A DNA stretch of 64,000 bases from Heterodera schachtii (taxonomy: Eukaryota; Nematoda; Chromadorea; Rhabditida; Heteroderidae), in contig SIJG01000008.1 in NCBI GenBank assembly GCA_023374025.1, positions 124,001 through 188,000 of the forward strand, written 5' to 3'. Positions 33,201 to 45,700 of this stretch are shown here, in pieces (position 1 is the stretch's first letter; each line of letters begins with the position of its first letter). A program made the translations under genes and the position numbers. The notes beneath the pieces are model-generated. The model had not been told where the DNA came from. It ran no database searches and was given only the letters and a program-made list of their open reading frames with translations.

Positions 33201-35640
33201 GGTGCACATGGCTTAAGTGTTGCGCAGCAGCAGAAGCTAAGGCTTAATCGCCACACCCACTAAAAGCTAAGCCAAACAAAATGTTTGTTTTTGCCAATGC
33301 CATCCGCTAATTATGGACTGACAGCATTTGTGTGCCACATTCGACCCATTAACTGCTAATTATTTGTAGGTGCGGCGCGGCACCGGGAAAAAATGTTTTT
33401 AACGTTTATGTTTCCGGTAATGTGTTGCGACACTAAAAATGTTTACATTATTATATTGCCACATTGAAATTCATATAAAATAAAGCGAGTGAAGTTTCTT
33501 TCTTGAAAATTCAAATTCTTGGAATAAAATTTTATTTCCGGGCACAAAAAGTCAACAAAATTATGGCAAAAACGGCATCAAATCACTCAAAAAATGCTGA
33601 GAATTTTGGCGAATTATTCCCATTTTCAATAAATTTCCAATATAAATTTATTTTTTTATTTTTTTTGATGCTGCGATGGAAGTATATGTTCACTTTTTTG
33701 GGTTATCATAGCTCACGGAAAATTGCTTTGTTTTCCCGCACCCTTTTCGTTTAATTGGCATTCTTATTTGTACAAATAGTCGGATGAGGTCCGGAAATTG
33801 GGAAGAATTGAGAGGAGAAAGGGATGGATTATGATGATGATACTGATGCTGAAAAGCGTATTATTTTTGCTTTGTGCAAATGACGACGCAATCCGACCCG
33901 GCAAAAAACGCCCCGGGGGGACGGGGGACGGGCGGGGGAACACCGTCACCGGCGGGGGAAATTGCCCCCCTCCCCCGCCCCGTACCCTCGGCGTTATAAT
34001 TGTCATGCTTTTCATAATTATTAGGGGGCATCACAACACACGCAATTTGCCCGCCGCTTCATCATTGTCCCTTTTGGATTAAATGAATTTCGTGCGCAAA
34101 AATGCCAGAGGGAATTTCCGGATGAAAAGCACCCTCCCGCAGTGCTTCTCCTCTGGCTTTGTAAACTGGTGTCCGGAATCCTCTGATCGAAAATCGGGGT
34201 TCCCGAAAAAAGCCAAAAATCTCGAGAAACAGCCCCTCTAGGAAAGTGGGCCACGACAGTGCCCTCCTCCTCCTTGGTGGTGAATACAAATTTAACCCAT
34301 TTCCATGAACAAAACTCGACACCGAAAGGCTGTGCCGAGATAGACTCGGCCAAAAATTAGTGCCAGACTGAATTTTTTCTATGGGAAATGCCCTTCTGCT
34401 GGACATCTCCCCATGCCCTTTCATCCAAATTCATTCATTCATTCTCAAATGATGGCATTAGTCCCATTAAAGGGCATTTGCCGAGGCCGAAATTCGAGAC
34501 TGAGAGCAAGAATTGACCCGTGGAGGAGACACATGGGCCGGGGCACTTTAAGACCGCATCCTATCATCACAACACCACCCCATCCCAAACAGACACTGCT
34601 TTTCTCATCAGCTGCTGATGGCACAAAAAGGGGGGGGGGGCGAAGGCACAGATTTCATTTCTGCCGACACTAATAACGATATAAGCCACCAAAAGTGCCA
34701 AAATTCTGTTTGCTTTATGGCGCCAAAACAAAAAAACAGTCACAAACAGTGGCACAGGAAGAATTGTTCCGGAATTTGTGTCCACTTCGAGGAACCGTGG
34801 ATGTTCGAATTACCGCCGGGGTTGGGGCGAGAGACTGACACCCCCGGCGGGGGCACTAACCATTAATTTGAATTTGTGTTGTTTGATTTTGCTTGGCTTT
34901 ATCCCCCCGCCTCCCATCCCCATAAGAAATGGTCCGCTCAATCTGTGCCGATGTTGTGTTGATGAAAATTCGAAACGAAACATGACAAATTTTGAATTTT
35001 TGAAACCCAACCCCCGGAGGCAAATGAACAAATTTAATGTGTGCCAAAAGCAATGTTTATCGACCGACCAAACAATTTGTATTTAAGCCTTAGCATAAAT
35101 TCATTTTGTATTGAGCCAAGGATTACTCAAATTATTTTATATTAGTCTTTAAATTGTTTATTTTTTTATTTTTTTGCGTGGATTTGTGAGATTATTTCTT
35201 TTTTTAAATTATTGCGCAATTTCTTTGCTTCAGGCAAAATAAAAGGAAACCAAAAAAAACATTCTTTTTTGGCAAATTATGACGCTTTTTGTGACGACAA
35301 AATTGTTCAATGGCCTCACAAAAGCCCTTGATGAAGCTGCCGGCGGTGGGAAAGTGCAAAATGTGCGGAGGAGGCGAGCAATTAACGGGCCAAAAAAGGT
35401 GTGCGCATTTATTGCGCAAATTTTCGCAATAAAAAATTTAATTGTTTTATTTTATCCGAGACACTTTAAAAAGCTTTCCATAGGTGTACAAACATCAGTT
35501 TTGGACATTTATTAAATTTCGAATTGGAATTTTCAAGTTTAATTCCAAGGGGATTGAAAAATTTACAAACTTTTTACATTTTTCATTTTGTTGGCCTAAG
35601 GCATTTAATTTAATTTCCAAAAAAATATTTCAAATTAATT
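30300..35640. other. Long region without a supported gene
   Basis: GC-mixed patches (30600-31300, 32300-32800, 33880-34060, 34400-35000) alternate with AT-rich sequence. Many short overlapping frames occur on both strands but none has partner exons or family likeness. 31380-31700 is a dispersed ATAACTTTT repeat and 32690-32710 a G-run. The region may hold regulatory sequence of the secreted-protein gene at 35.7 kb, which is inference. Confidence 0.4.
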
Positions 35641-35676
35641 TCCACATTTTATTTTAAATTTTCTCAGGAAATTCGA

Positions 35677-37021
35677 ATGAATATGCGCCACGCTTCGGCA
35701 CCTCTTCTGCCACTCCTTCTCTTCGCAATTTGCGCTTCCATTGGCACTGCTCAACCAGCAACAGCAGCTGAACACGACCGTAACCGCGATGCGGATACGA
35801 TAGCAGCGGAATTTGTTGCGCTACAGTACCCGGAGGCTCGGCGGTTGTTGGAACAACTTCAACGACAAGATGCTGAAGAGGATGTGGAGGAGGATGAACA
35901 ACCGTTACCGTACCCAGGCGCTGATGGCATTGAAACCCGCGCGGACAGTATCCCATTGGAGCATACCGTACTGCAAAAGCGCATTTTGGTGCCGCCCCGG
36001 CGCATGATGAAGCTGGCACAAATGATGCAAAAGCAAAAGGAAGGCGCGCCGAGAACGAAGGTGCCATCAACGAACAGTGACGAGACGGAACAGCGGGAGG
36101 ACAGCGGCGGCGCGGAGGAGGACGAGGAGAACGGCGGGCGGAGATGGCGCCAAAACAACGGCGGCGTGTGGGCGAAGCGGCACATCAAAGGTAGAGAGGG
36201 GCGGGTGATTAGGGATGAAATCCCGTTGGATCAAGCGGAAATTTGTAGGGAAGGGCGGGTAATTAGGGTGGAATACCGTGGGATAAAGCGGAAGTTAAGT
36301 GGATTAAATAAGATTTATTGGGGGATTTGTCAAATTAATTATTTCATTTGAATTTAACTAAATTTGTCAGAAGAACCTGCAGATTTCCTGTTGGGAATCA
36401 CTGAGATATTAGGTGAAAAACCCAGCTAACATTGTTCAAAGACCGGCCAAACAATTAAAAAAATATTTATAGGAGCTTGGATTTTATGGTTTTGAAAAAT
36501 TTGGGGTGGAAAGTGAAGTTGGAGAATTGCCGCGGGGCTGGCGATTGTCCAATGGTCCTAAGCTATAAGCTATCCCAATGCTTATCAGAGAGATTTTTTT
36601 GATGGACAAAAATCGCTTCCTTTTATTGACCCATTATGGTGCTATTGCATTTTACAAATACGGTAATACATAGGAGTTTTTATAAATTCCGTCAAATAAA
36701 AAAAAAGTTTTAACAAGATAAATAAATGTTGAATTTTTGGCCAGTAAATTTTTTTGAAAATTATTAGTTTGAAACTGAGCAAACGGCTAGGAAAACATTC
36801 AACACTACCGAATAATATAAAAATATATATTAATTATGGCTTTTATAAAAGTTTTTAAATGATTAGCAAAATTGTTTTATATTTTTTTTGAATTTTGCAT
36901 GCTCAAAATGAAAAACAAAATATTTTCAGACTCGACTTCGCCAGCCGGCTTCCAAAAGATGGACGAGTTCAAGAACAACATGATGCGAGCGCTGATCAAC
37001 CTTCGCCGTTACAGGAGATGA
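35677..37021 (+). CDS. Secreted precursor with dibasic cleavage sites (neuropeptide-like)
   Basis: Exon 1 35677-36190 and exon 2 36930-37021 (donor AAAG/GTAGAG, acceptor TATTTTCAG) join in phase to give 201 residues. Residues 1-25 are a classic signal peptide (APLLPLLLFAICASIGTA). An acidic spacer (AEEDVEEDEQ) and possible convertase sites follow: LQKR, PPRR, GGRR, WAKR and the C-terminal LRRYRR. The last exon is a basic helix-like peptide (FQKMDEFKNNMMRALINL). Codon use is GC-rich and coding-like, and the gene lies alone in a long gene-free region. The layout fits a neuropeptide or other processed secreted peptide precursor, but no known nematode peptide family was recognised and there is no repeated peptide or GKR amidation site. 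Confidence 0.7.
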
Positions 37022-38274
37022 TCAGAGGGAATGTACAACACACAAATCAATGTTATTTTATAATGAATTGATACTTAATAATTTGAAAGCATTGCTAAAA
37101 GTTTCAAATTGCGATTTTGCTGATCAGACAAAATGGCCTGGTTTTCGGCAAATCCCCAGCCGAAAATAATTTTAATTAAATTTAAACACATCGTTTTGAA
37201 AGGGCGCCGCATTTTTCGATAGAAAATTTTACATTTTTGGAAGGGACTTTTCGAAAATAAATCAAAGGTCTCATTTGTTCTGATTTATATGAAATGTTCT
37301 GATTTGGGAGTAATGATGACCCAATTTTGTATTGATTTCTTGAAATAATAATAAATTTGAAATATTTGGCAAAATTTGGACAATTTTTCGACCAAATATG
37401 TTAACAAATTCACTCTTGAAATTTGACTGCGAGAAATAATTTCAATATCAACAGAAAATCTATCCTAATACATAATTTTCTCAAAAATATGTCTAAAGAA
37501 AATATCGCCAGTTTTACCCTGAGAAATTGTGGGCAAATTTTTTTGACAAATCAAACATAACGTCAAAAGTGACTCTTTTATGCGCACTAATTCAAAAAAA
37601 AACACTGATTTATCAGTGTTTTTTGCGTTGTTTATTTTAATCAAAATTAACCCGCTTCATCTCCAACTAAATTAAATAATCTAGATATCATTTGAAAGAT
37701 TTTGAAAATGGTGTTTTCTAAAAAAGTTAAGCACAGCGGAAAAAAGTGTTAATAATGCATATTTGCCTATTTATTTATATGAATTTTGGGCATTTTTTCA
37801 ACAAAAAAAACCTCAATCTGAATGACCTATCAATTAAATTAATCTTTTTGACCCGGCAGTTTAGATTGTGCCGCTGGGGAAATGTGAGAATTAACGGTGA
37901 GACTTGTGAACATGTTTTGTCCAAAATGATCATTTTTTGAAAATTTGTGGTCCGCCAGGAGCAGATAGGCGCCACCGGAAAAAAATGGGAAATTGACACC
38001 AAAAAAGTTGAGCCACAATAGCTTAGATGGATTCAACTCTTTTTTCTGTATCGGATAATATCAAATATTGAGTCTTTTTTTTGTATTTTTGAAAAATTAA
38101 ATGTTGGATAGTCTCAATAATTATGGAACAACCCAATAAAGCCTCTCCTACGAAATTATAAAAAAAAAAAAAAAAAAAAAATTAAAAAGGACCATTTTGA
38201 CAGGAGGGAGAGGTTAAAAAGTTAAATATTAATTATTTAAAATTGTATTTAAACTGCAATAAAAAATTCATAAA
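37022..38274. other. Intergenic, no gene seen
   Basis: 37260-37330 resembles the end of the hAT-like element at 27345. AAACACTGATTTATCAGTGTTTTT at about 37600 is a short hairpin. A run of about 22 A lies at 38160. No exon found. Confidence 0.4.
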
Positions 38275-40042
38275 TTAATATCTTAAATAAATTCGCTGTG
38301 CACTGCTTCTTCTTCGATGCTTCCACTGGTAATAAACTCGGCTTAAAATTAACTTTTAAATTTAAAAAATATATAATATTTTCACCCAGCTGCCACAAGG
38401 CTGAAAATAAGCGCCAACAGATTCATCAAAGATGCCAACAATTGAAGGTAAAATGCGAAGCCGAACTTTTGCTAACAAAAAGCATAAAATATTATTGTAA
38501 TTATTTCATTTTTAAAAAATTAATTAGCTAATGGCTGTGAGTTTCAGGTATTCAATTTCAATTGTTTTCTGCGAATTTTTAAATGTAATTTTTTAAAATA
38601 TTTTAATAAAAAGAGCCAAAAATTAACCATTTGGAATTTTGGTAAATTTTGCAACAAAAAAAAATGCTTGCCAAATAAATAAAATAATTTTAAAAAACTA
38701 GAAAAAATTTTAAAGAACTAAAATAGGGTTTTCATTTTTATAGCCTAAATTTTTTTAAATCTTTAAAATTTTCATTCACTTAATAAAATTTACCTCAATT
38801 TTATCGATATTTCCAATAAATTTGTTTTGTGGTTTTGAGGCGAACCAATAAAACACAATTTCACTGGTACAAGAAAATATTGCTTAATAAAATTCGAAAT
38901 TAACAAATTAATTACTCTTTAGATAGATAAATGAATTATGAATTAATTCTTTTATTAATTACTCGTTAAAAGCACCGTAACAGCAAACATTAATGTAAAT
39001 GCCAATGAACAAAGTTCACTTAAACGTGGAAGGCATAAGCCAATGCATAAAACAACCAAATTTAATACCTGCAATTAATTAATTTTGAAAATTTAACTAA
39101 TTAATCACTTTAATTATTACGGACTCCATTTAAGATGCTAAAAATCCCCGTGCAAAGAGAGATGCACTTAAATAAAATAATTATGTAAATTAAATTTAAA
39201 TTAAAAACTGTTCACCAAAATGATGATCACCGCCTTATGCCATCCAAAAAATCTGTGCCGTCCCACCTCGGCAGAAGCCAAATATTCCGGGTCAAAATTG
39301 CCGTAATTTCTGAAAAAAACAAATAAAATTTCAAAAATTATAAATTAAAAAATGATAGACCTATCAAAGTCGAATTTGTAGTAACAACGAGTAAACTCAG
39401 AAAAGGTAAAATTTCTGAAAAAATAGATATAATATTTTGTGGGTGGGGTGGGTCATTTGAGTGCGGGCGGTTTGAGTTTTGACGAATTTATAATTCCTCT
39501 TAAAAACGACGAAATTCAATTATCAAGGCGATAGTAGTTAAGTGTTCTTTATTAGCCTGCAAAATTTCAAAAAATTTGTTAATTTTCAAAAAATTTATGA
39601 CCACAAGAATTCAAAAAACCTGGCCCTGGTTGTTCGAACATTTTTTGCAATAATTTTTTTGAAACTTTAAGCTATCCGAGGACGCATAGGGCTATCGAAA
39701 GATGCCAAAAAGTTGTATTTGGTCTTTTTTAAGTTTAAAAGCTTCAAAGTGGCCGTACTCAAACGGCCCTCAATCAAATGACCGAGTCCAATATTTTTAT
39801 ATGCTTTAACAATTTCAATTGACCGATTTTTATTTTGCAAAATGCAATCCAACCAAAGGCCATGCTCATGCATTGAATTGTCCAGATCAACAATCTGTTA
39901 ATTAATTGATGTAAATTATGTTTTTAAATGATTATTTTATTGCCTGCCATGAAGAGGACAAAATTGCGTAAATTGTCAGACAAATTCCGGCAAATTCAAA
40001 CGCAATTGACAAAGTGATTAGCGCAGATCGATGAACATCCAT
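38275..40042 (-). CDS. Claudin-like four-helix membrane protein
   Basis: Exons from the start: 39944-40042, about 39765-39894, 39216-39309, 38963-39068, 38794-38863, 38386-38471, 38275-38341. Exon 1 is a first membrane helix (ALITLSIAFEFAGICLTIYA) ending in SSSW. Exon 2 has HGLWLDC, so the claudin-superfamily W...GLW...C signature of the first outer loop is present. The following exons carry FFGWHKAVIIIL, LNLVVLCIGLCL, EIVFYWFAS and the last helix FGFAFYLQLLASLMNLLALI, then a basic tail. Such proteins build cell junctions or act as membrane subunits. Phases of exons 1-2, 3-4 and 5-7 agree, while the 2-3 and 4-5 joins are not solved. The first donor is GC, not GT. The second loop cysteine is not obvious. 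Confidence 0.7.
39530..39720. repeat. Dispersed repeat inside claudin-like intron
   Basis: Copy of the ATAACTTTT...AGGGCTATCGAAAGAT family. It abuts the end of exon 2 and may explain why its splice donor is hard to place. Confidence 0.55.
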
Positions 40043-42280
40043 ATGAAGCAATAATATGTGACATCAAAGCATGACAAATGGAAATAATTCTCAAATAAAA
40101 TTATTTTTATTTATTTATTAATTAATGAAAATTATTTTTAGAGGAAAATAAAAGAAAATTGGCAATTAAGGTAAAAAAAAGAAGTCAATTTAGCCACGGG
40201 TTTCCAAATGTACTTATTTTCCAGAACTGCTCTTTTGTCCTAGACTTTTTACAAAACGGTGAAAATTTTAATAGAAATTTTAATTTTCCCCAAATTTTTT
40301 AATTATTTGAAAAAATGTTTTTACAGTGATAAAAAAATCATTTTTAATAATGATTCTGATTTTTGACTCCCAAATTAAATAACTTTTAAAGATTCATTTT
40401 TACGGTAAAACAGAAAAAATACAAATTTAAATTTAAAAAATAAATTAAAAATAAGCATTTGATAGTAAAAAAAATAAATAAAATAAACAGTAGAAAATAT
40501 TGTCGGTCCAATAAATTAACTGGCAAAATCCCATTAAAGCACCACAAAAAATGGTGTTTTCGTGCGAAGGAACCGACCACAAAACCTGTAATTTCCTCCC
40601 CCCAGCAACAAATTGGTTCGATTGATTAATGCGTAGTGAATGCGCGAAAGACACGCGCAAAACGAATTTGCTGAATGGAAAAGAGAGCGCAGAATTTTGA
40701 AAAATGCGGGGACGGGGAGTCAACGGCAAAATTAGCATATTTTGCGGGACATAAAAAAAATACTGATACGAGACCGAGATGCGGGGACGGGGACGAGGAA
40801 CCCGTGGCAAAATTAGCTCTTACGGGGCACCATTCCCGCTATTTTCTACATAAATTTTACTGGGACGGAGACGGCCATTGCGGGGACGGAGAGCCTGAGG
40901 CAAAATTACCATTTTACGTGGCTTCATCCCCGCTATTTTCTATAAGATTCTAACTGGGATAAGGACGGAGATGCGGGGACGGCGAGCCCGAGGCAAAATT
41001 ACCCCATCCCCGAAAATTATAAAATCTAACTGGGATGGGGACGGAGATGCGGGGACGGGGACGAGGGACCCGTGGCAAATTTACCATATTTTGCAGGAGT
41101 CCATCCCCGCTTTTTATTAAAAAAAATAGAGAGACGGGGACGAAGATGCGGGGACAGAGGGATGGCAAAATTACCCTTTTGCGGGGCCCATTTCCCGCTA
41201 TTTTCCATAAAAATAACACTGATTGTGAGATGGAAACGGAAACGGGGGCCGGGACCATCAAAATCACGCGGGGCTTCACTTAACCCCCGCCCCCGTCCGT
41301 TCTCAATTTGAAACGCTGTCCCATGTGAGAAATAATGGAAATTAAAAAAATACAAAAATTAATTTCATTGAATTATTTAATTAATTAGTTTTTTTTGATT
41401 AATTTTACTTGTCGCCAAATGAAAGTTAAAACGAAAATTAAAAAAATAAAATATTTTCTTAATTAATTTAAAAGGAACAAAAAAAAAAAAGAAAAATTAA
41501 TATTAAAATAATTAAATTAATAAAAAGGAAATTTAATGAAAAATATGCAATAATTTTCTTTTGTACATTTAAGTGAATTTTATGCACAGTGAGATCGATT
41601 TGCGATTTTGTGTATTTATGTACTTCAATTATCATCCGCACGGAAACAAACAGAAAAAGGCAAAAATTTGTGGGCAATAAATCAAATTTCGTAATTTACC
41701 AGCAGTTGTTTTTACATTTAAACATAAAAAGAATTCATTCTTTTTGCCCAATCTTAAAACTGGAATGCTTATCAAAAATATGTTTAAAATTAATTATTGT
41801 TTCAATAATTTATTATTCCGATGTAAAAATTCTTGTTTAATTTTTAAAATCCATCGAAATGTTTTAAGTGATGCTCGATTTAAAAAAAAGACTTTCAGTT
41901 TTGTTTTGGTCTCGAGTTTCGACTCGAGAAAAGTCATTCGGTTTTTGGGTCTCGAGGCTTCCATGGTGACCACTCTCGGGGCTAAGTTTCGCTCTAAAGT
42001 CTCGGGAAATTTCCACTCTCGAGAATTTCTTTAAAATATTCTTTTTATTTACATTATTTAAAAAATCTTTATGGTTAGTTTATTAACTGGCAAATCTTAT
42101 CCATCAATAATATAAATCGATTTGAGACCCTTTGGTTGGTTGTCTATTATAAAAAATTCATATTATATGAATATTAATTCCTGAAAAAGAAAAAAATTAT
42201 TAAATGACGTAAGAATAAATTATTATTTTTTAGATTCTGCCAAAAAAATTATTTAATTTCATTTAATTATAAATTTTCGC
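40043..42280. other. Intergenic with tandem repeat, no gene seen
   Basis: AT-rich outside the 40690-41290 array. A TCTCGAG-rich patch at 41910-42015 may be a transposon end. Confidence 0.4.
40690..41290. repeat. Degenerate tandem repeat of GATGCGGGGACGGGGACGAG units
   Basis: Five to six units of roughly 100 bp, each with GATGCGGGGACGG, then GGCAAAATTACC, then CCCCGCTATTTTCTA. Overlapping open frames on both strands come from the repeat. Confidence 0.75.
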
Positions 42281-42286
42281 CACAAA

Positions 42287-42469
42287 ATGTTCATGTCAAC
42301 TAAATTTGTCTTTGCCGTTCTGTTTTTACTATTTTCAACAAAAATTTATAAAATAAAATCAGACCCAATAAAAACAATGGAAAAACAAACAAAAAATGAC
42401 AAAAAAACAAATTATTATATAGCAAAGGTGGAGAAAAAAATGAATAAAAAAACAATAAATGATAAATAG
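42287..42469 (+). CDS. Short ORF with signal-peptide-like start, possibly 5' exon of the RING gene
   Basis: MSTKFVFAVLFLLFSTKIYK looks like a signal peptide or signal anchor, followed by a lysine-rich stretch. A possible donor (AAAG/GTGGAG) lies inside. The phase needed by the next exon (42789) does not match, so joining it to the downstream gene is speculative. Confidence 0.3.
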   Translation: MFMSTKFVFAVLFLLFSTKIYKIKSDPIKTMEKQTKNDKKTNYYIAKVEKKMNKKTINDK

Positions 42470-42788
42470 ACAAATTTATAAATTTTTTTTGTTAAAAAAT
42501 TTTCGATTTACCTTTTTTAGACTTTTGTTTTTAGAACCTAAAAAGCTATTTTGATTTTTTCCCTAAATTTTTTAAGGAAAATGCAATAAAAATTAATTAC
42601 CATTTTGCGAATTTCAAAGTGTAAACCCCGTCAAAACAGTATTTTAAAAAAATATTTTAATCCATTAGGGATTTTAAGATAGCATTTAATTGCATTATTA
42701 AAAATAATAATTATTGTTAATTAAGGTGCTTCCCCCAGGGTCCTATCGAGTGATAATTTGGGACCATTTTATCACTAGTAATCATCAG

Positions 42789-45700
42789 CCGATTGACACT
42801 GCCAATTGACAGTGAAAATGATAAGCAATTGGTGTGCGATTTTGACGATTTCTTCTCAATAAAACCATCGGCGGAAAAAGCGAAAAAATTACCAAATTTT
42901 TACATTGACAAAAATTTACAAGGCAAATTCAATGAAATTGAAAAATGTTTTTTACATTTTTACACTGTCAAAACGGACGAAAAAGGCCAATTTTTGATGA
43001 ACAAAAGTGCCAAAACACGCTTTGATGCCACAATGTTTGAGGATCACAGCTACAAATTTTATTTGCTCCCTTTGCATAATTCGGTAAAATTTGATTGAAA
43101 AAAACGAATAAATTTTCCTAATATTAAATATTATGTTATTTTTTGAATACTTACTTAATATCATTATTTTTTTTTAGAAGAATTCCGCATTTTTTCCGTT
43201 GAGATACATAAACACTAAAACATAATGGAAAATTTTTGACAAAAATTATTCATAACCTAGCTCAAGAATAATCAAAATTTTAATTCAGATACCATTCGGT
43301 AGCTCAAAGTGTTCTTTCTCTATTAGCTTACAAAATTGAAAAAAAAAATCGTCAACTTTCAAAAAAAATATGGCCAGGGGAATTCAAAAAACCAAGGTTT
43401 TTCAAGCATTTTTGTTATAACTTTTTGGAAACTTAATCAAAATTTTGCAGACTGATAGAGAATACTTAGGGTTACAAAATATATTATGAAATTAAAGATA
43501 TAATTGCTTTTTGGCAAAGTTATAAACTAAAAAATTTCAATTTTAAGCTTAATTAATAAAAAGTATCTTTTGAAAATGTCTGAAACTTTTTTGTGCCTTA
43601 GTGAATTTTAATTTATTTCTTCACTTTAATCGGGCTTTTATAAGCCGCTCTCGAAGCCGAACAATTAATTAATCGGCTAATTAATGAATTCGTGATTTTT
43701 TTTTACGTAGAATCCAATTGCTGAAACTGATCACATTGATGAGCTTTATGCTGTACAGAAAATTTTTTTGCTTAAAAATTGGATGCCCGTCGATTCGTTG
43801 TGCGAATTTTCTGGCGATCATTGTCTGATCAGATATTTTGAGAGCACTGATCAGTGGAAAAGCAGCGCAACAAGCGCACTAAATCACTGGCTTTATGATC
43901 AGTTCAGTTGGACATTAGCCGATAAGGTAAAAAAAAGTTAGCAAATGCAACCAAATTTAATCTTCTCGATATCCTACGAAAGGCCTTACAATAATTTTTT
44001 TAATCAATTAATGTAAAAAATTACAAGAAATTTGGCACTTTTGAAAAAGTTGTGACCAATAAAACTTTCAAATTATATTTTTATAATAATGAGGAATTTT
44101 TTATTTCCAAAAACAAAGATAATTTAAAACTATTGAATGATACAAATAATATAAAATATTTGTAAGTAAAATTTAAAATATCAAAGTCAATGATTTTTCA
44201 TGGTTAATTTTACTTATTTATTATTTTTGTGCCTTTTATTGAGCACTTAATTTTTAAGAGTCAATTACTGACTTATTCGTGCAATAAAAGCCTAAGTCTA
44301 GCATAAAGCTTAGGCTTAAGGCTTGTACGGTTTTTCCTTTGTGTGAGTTGTTTATGTGTTGTTCTCAATTTTTACATTTAAATATTTTGGAAATTTTCAC
44401 AAAAACAAAAAATGTCATTTCAATTTTTTAAAATATCCTATAATTTATAAAATAAAAAAAGATTTTCCCAAAAATTTCTATTCATTAGAAAATGTTTCTT
44501 ATTAGCAAAAAAAAAAAAGGTTTTCAAAATGTCTTTTTATTAAAATTTTAGCCGTATTCTTGCAATTTATGATACTTTAGAAACTTAATTGAATTGTTAA
44601 GGAACACTTTTTTCTTACCGCCAATTTTGACTATTTTATCGAATTGGCAACTAAAAATCGGCAAAACGGCACAAAAATTAGCTTCAAAGATGCCAAACTA
44701 ATCGACCTGTTTTGGCATAATTTGGCACAATCGGCAAATGAGGGGCAATTATGGAAACGGTTGCGATTGGTTGACCAGCAACAAATTGTGCCGATGATCA
44801 CCGATTTGTGCAAAATAAAATGGCACAAATTAATGAAATATGAAAGTATAGAAGAAAGTACAAAAGTAAGTTGAAAGTTAGTTAAAAATAAATTTTAAAA
44901 TTAAATTCTCATAAAATTTATAAATGCTAAATTTTCATTATTTAATCCTCGTGAATTTGTAAAAAAAAAATGAAATTTTAATTATCATTTTCCCAAATAA
45001 ATCAGAGCCATATTGAGCAATTAAAAAAATAAGAGCCTGAAAAATAAAATTTAAAATGACGGATTAATTTTTTTTTTTTTTTTTTGGTTTTCAAATGCGG
45101 ACATATTTTGCAATATTTTGCATTTTTAATTATCAATCATTTTTTAATAATCATGGTCAAATTTTGCAAGAAACATATTTTGTCACTTTCCGATGTTTTT
45201 TAAATTAATTAAATTCATTTTTGACAAATTTCATTCAATATTTTGCCATTTTTCCGATTTTTGGTGGATTTTGTCCCATATATTTTTAAATTTAAATTTA
45301 TAAATTGCCCATTTCCATCATTTTTTTCTCCCCCATTTAGCACTTTTTAATGATCAACCCCTTTTGCACTCTGTGGCAAAATGTGCAACAAAAAGCCGAA
45401 CATTTTGCCGACAATGCGCGAATTATTGAGGCGTTTCGCCGTTGGGTGTTTTTGCCGCGCGCCCAACTCGGCACGGAAAGTGCCCAAATTGTGCACGCGT
45501 GGATCGAACTTTTCGCTGCTCGAACAGGCGCAAATTTAATGGATACGTGGTGGAAATGGAGGACAAATGAGATGAACATTTTTAGTGGCATTGGTAGAAC
45601 AGTAATGCTATTATTATAATTATTTTATTTAAATGAATTCATCGAAGAATTTTTTTAAATATATCCCAAAATGGTAAAAAAAAATTTTTTTTTTTATTAC

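Noticed and set aside
35677..37021. PDF-type or W(X6)W myoinhibitory neuropeptide gene
   Set aside because: The tryptophans in WRQNNGGVW are seven apart, not six, and there is no amidation Gly. No PDF motif is seen.
40675..41311. Several overlapping ORFs of 80-110 residues on both strands
   Set aside because: Produced by the degenerate GGGGACGG repeat.
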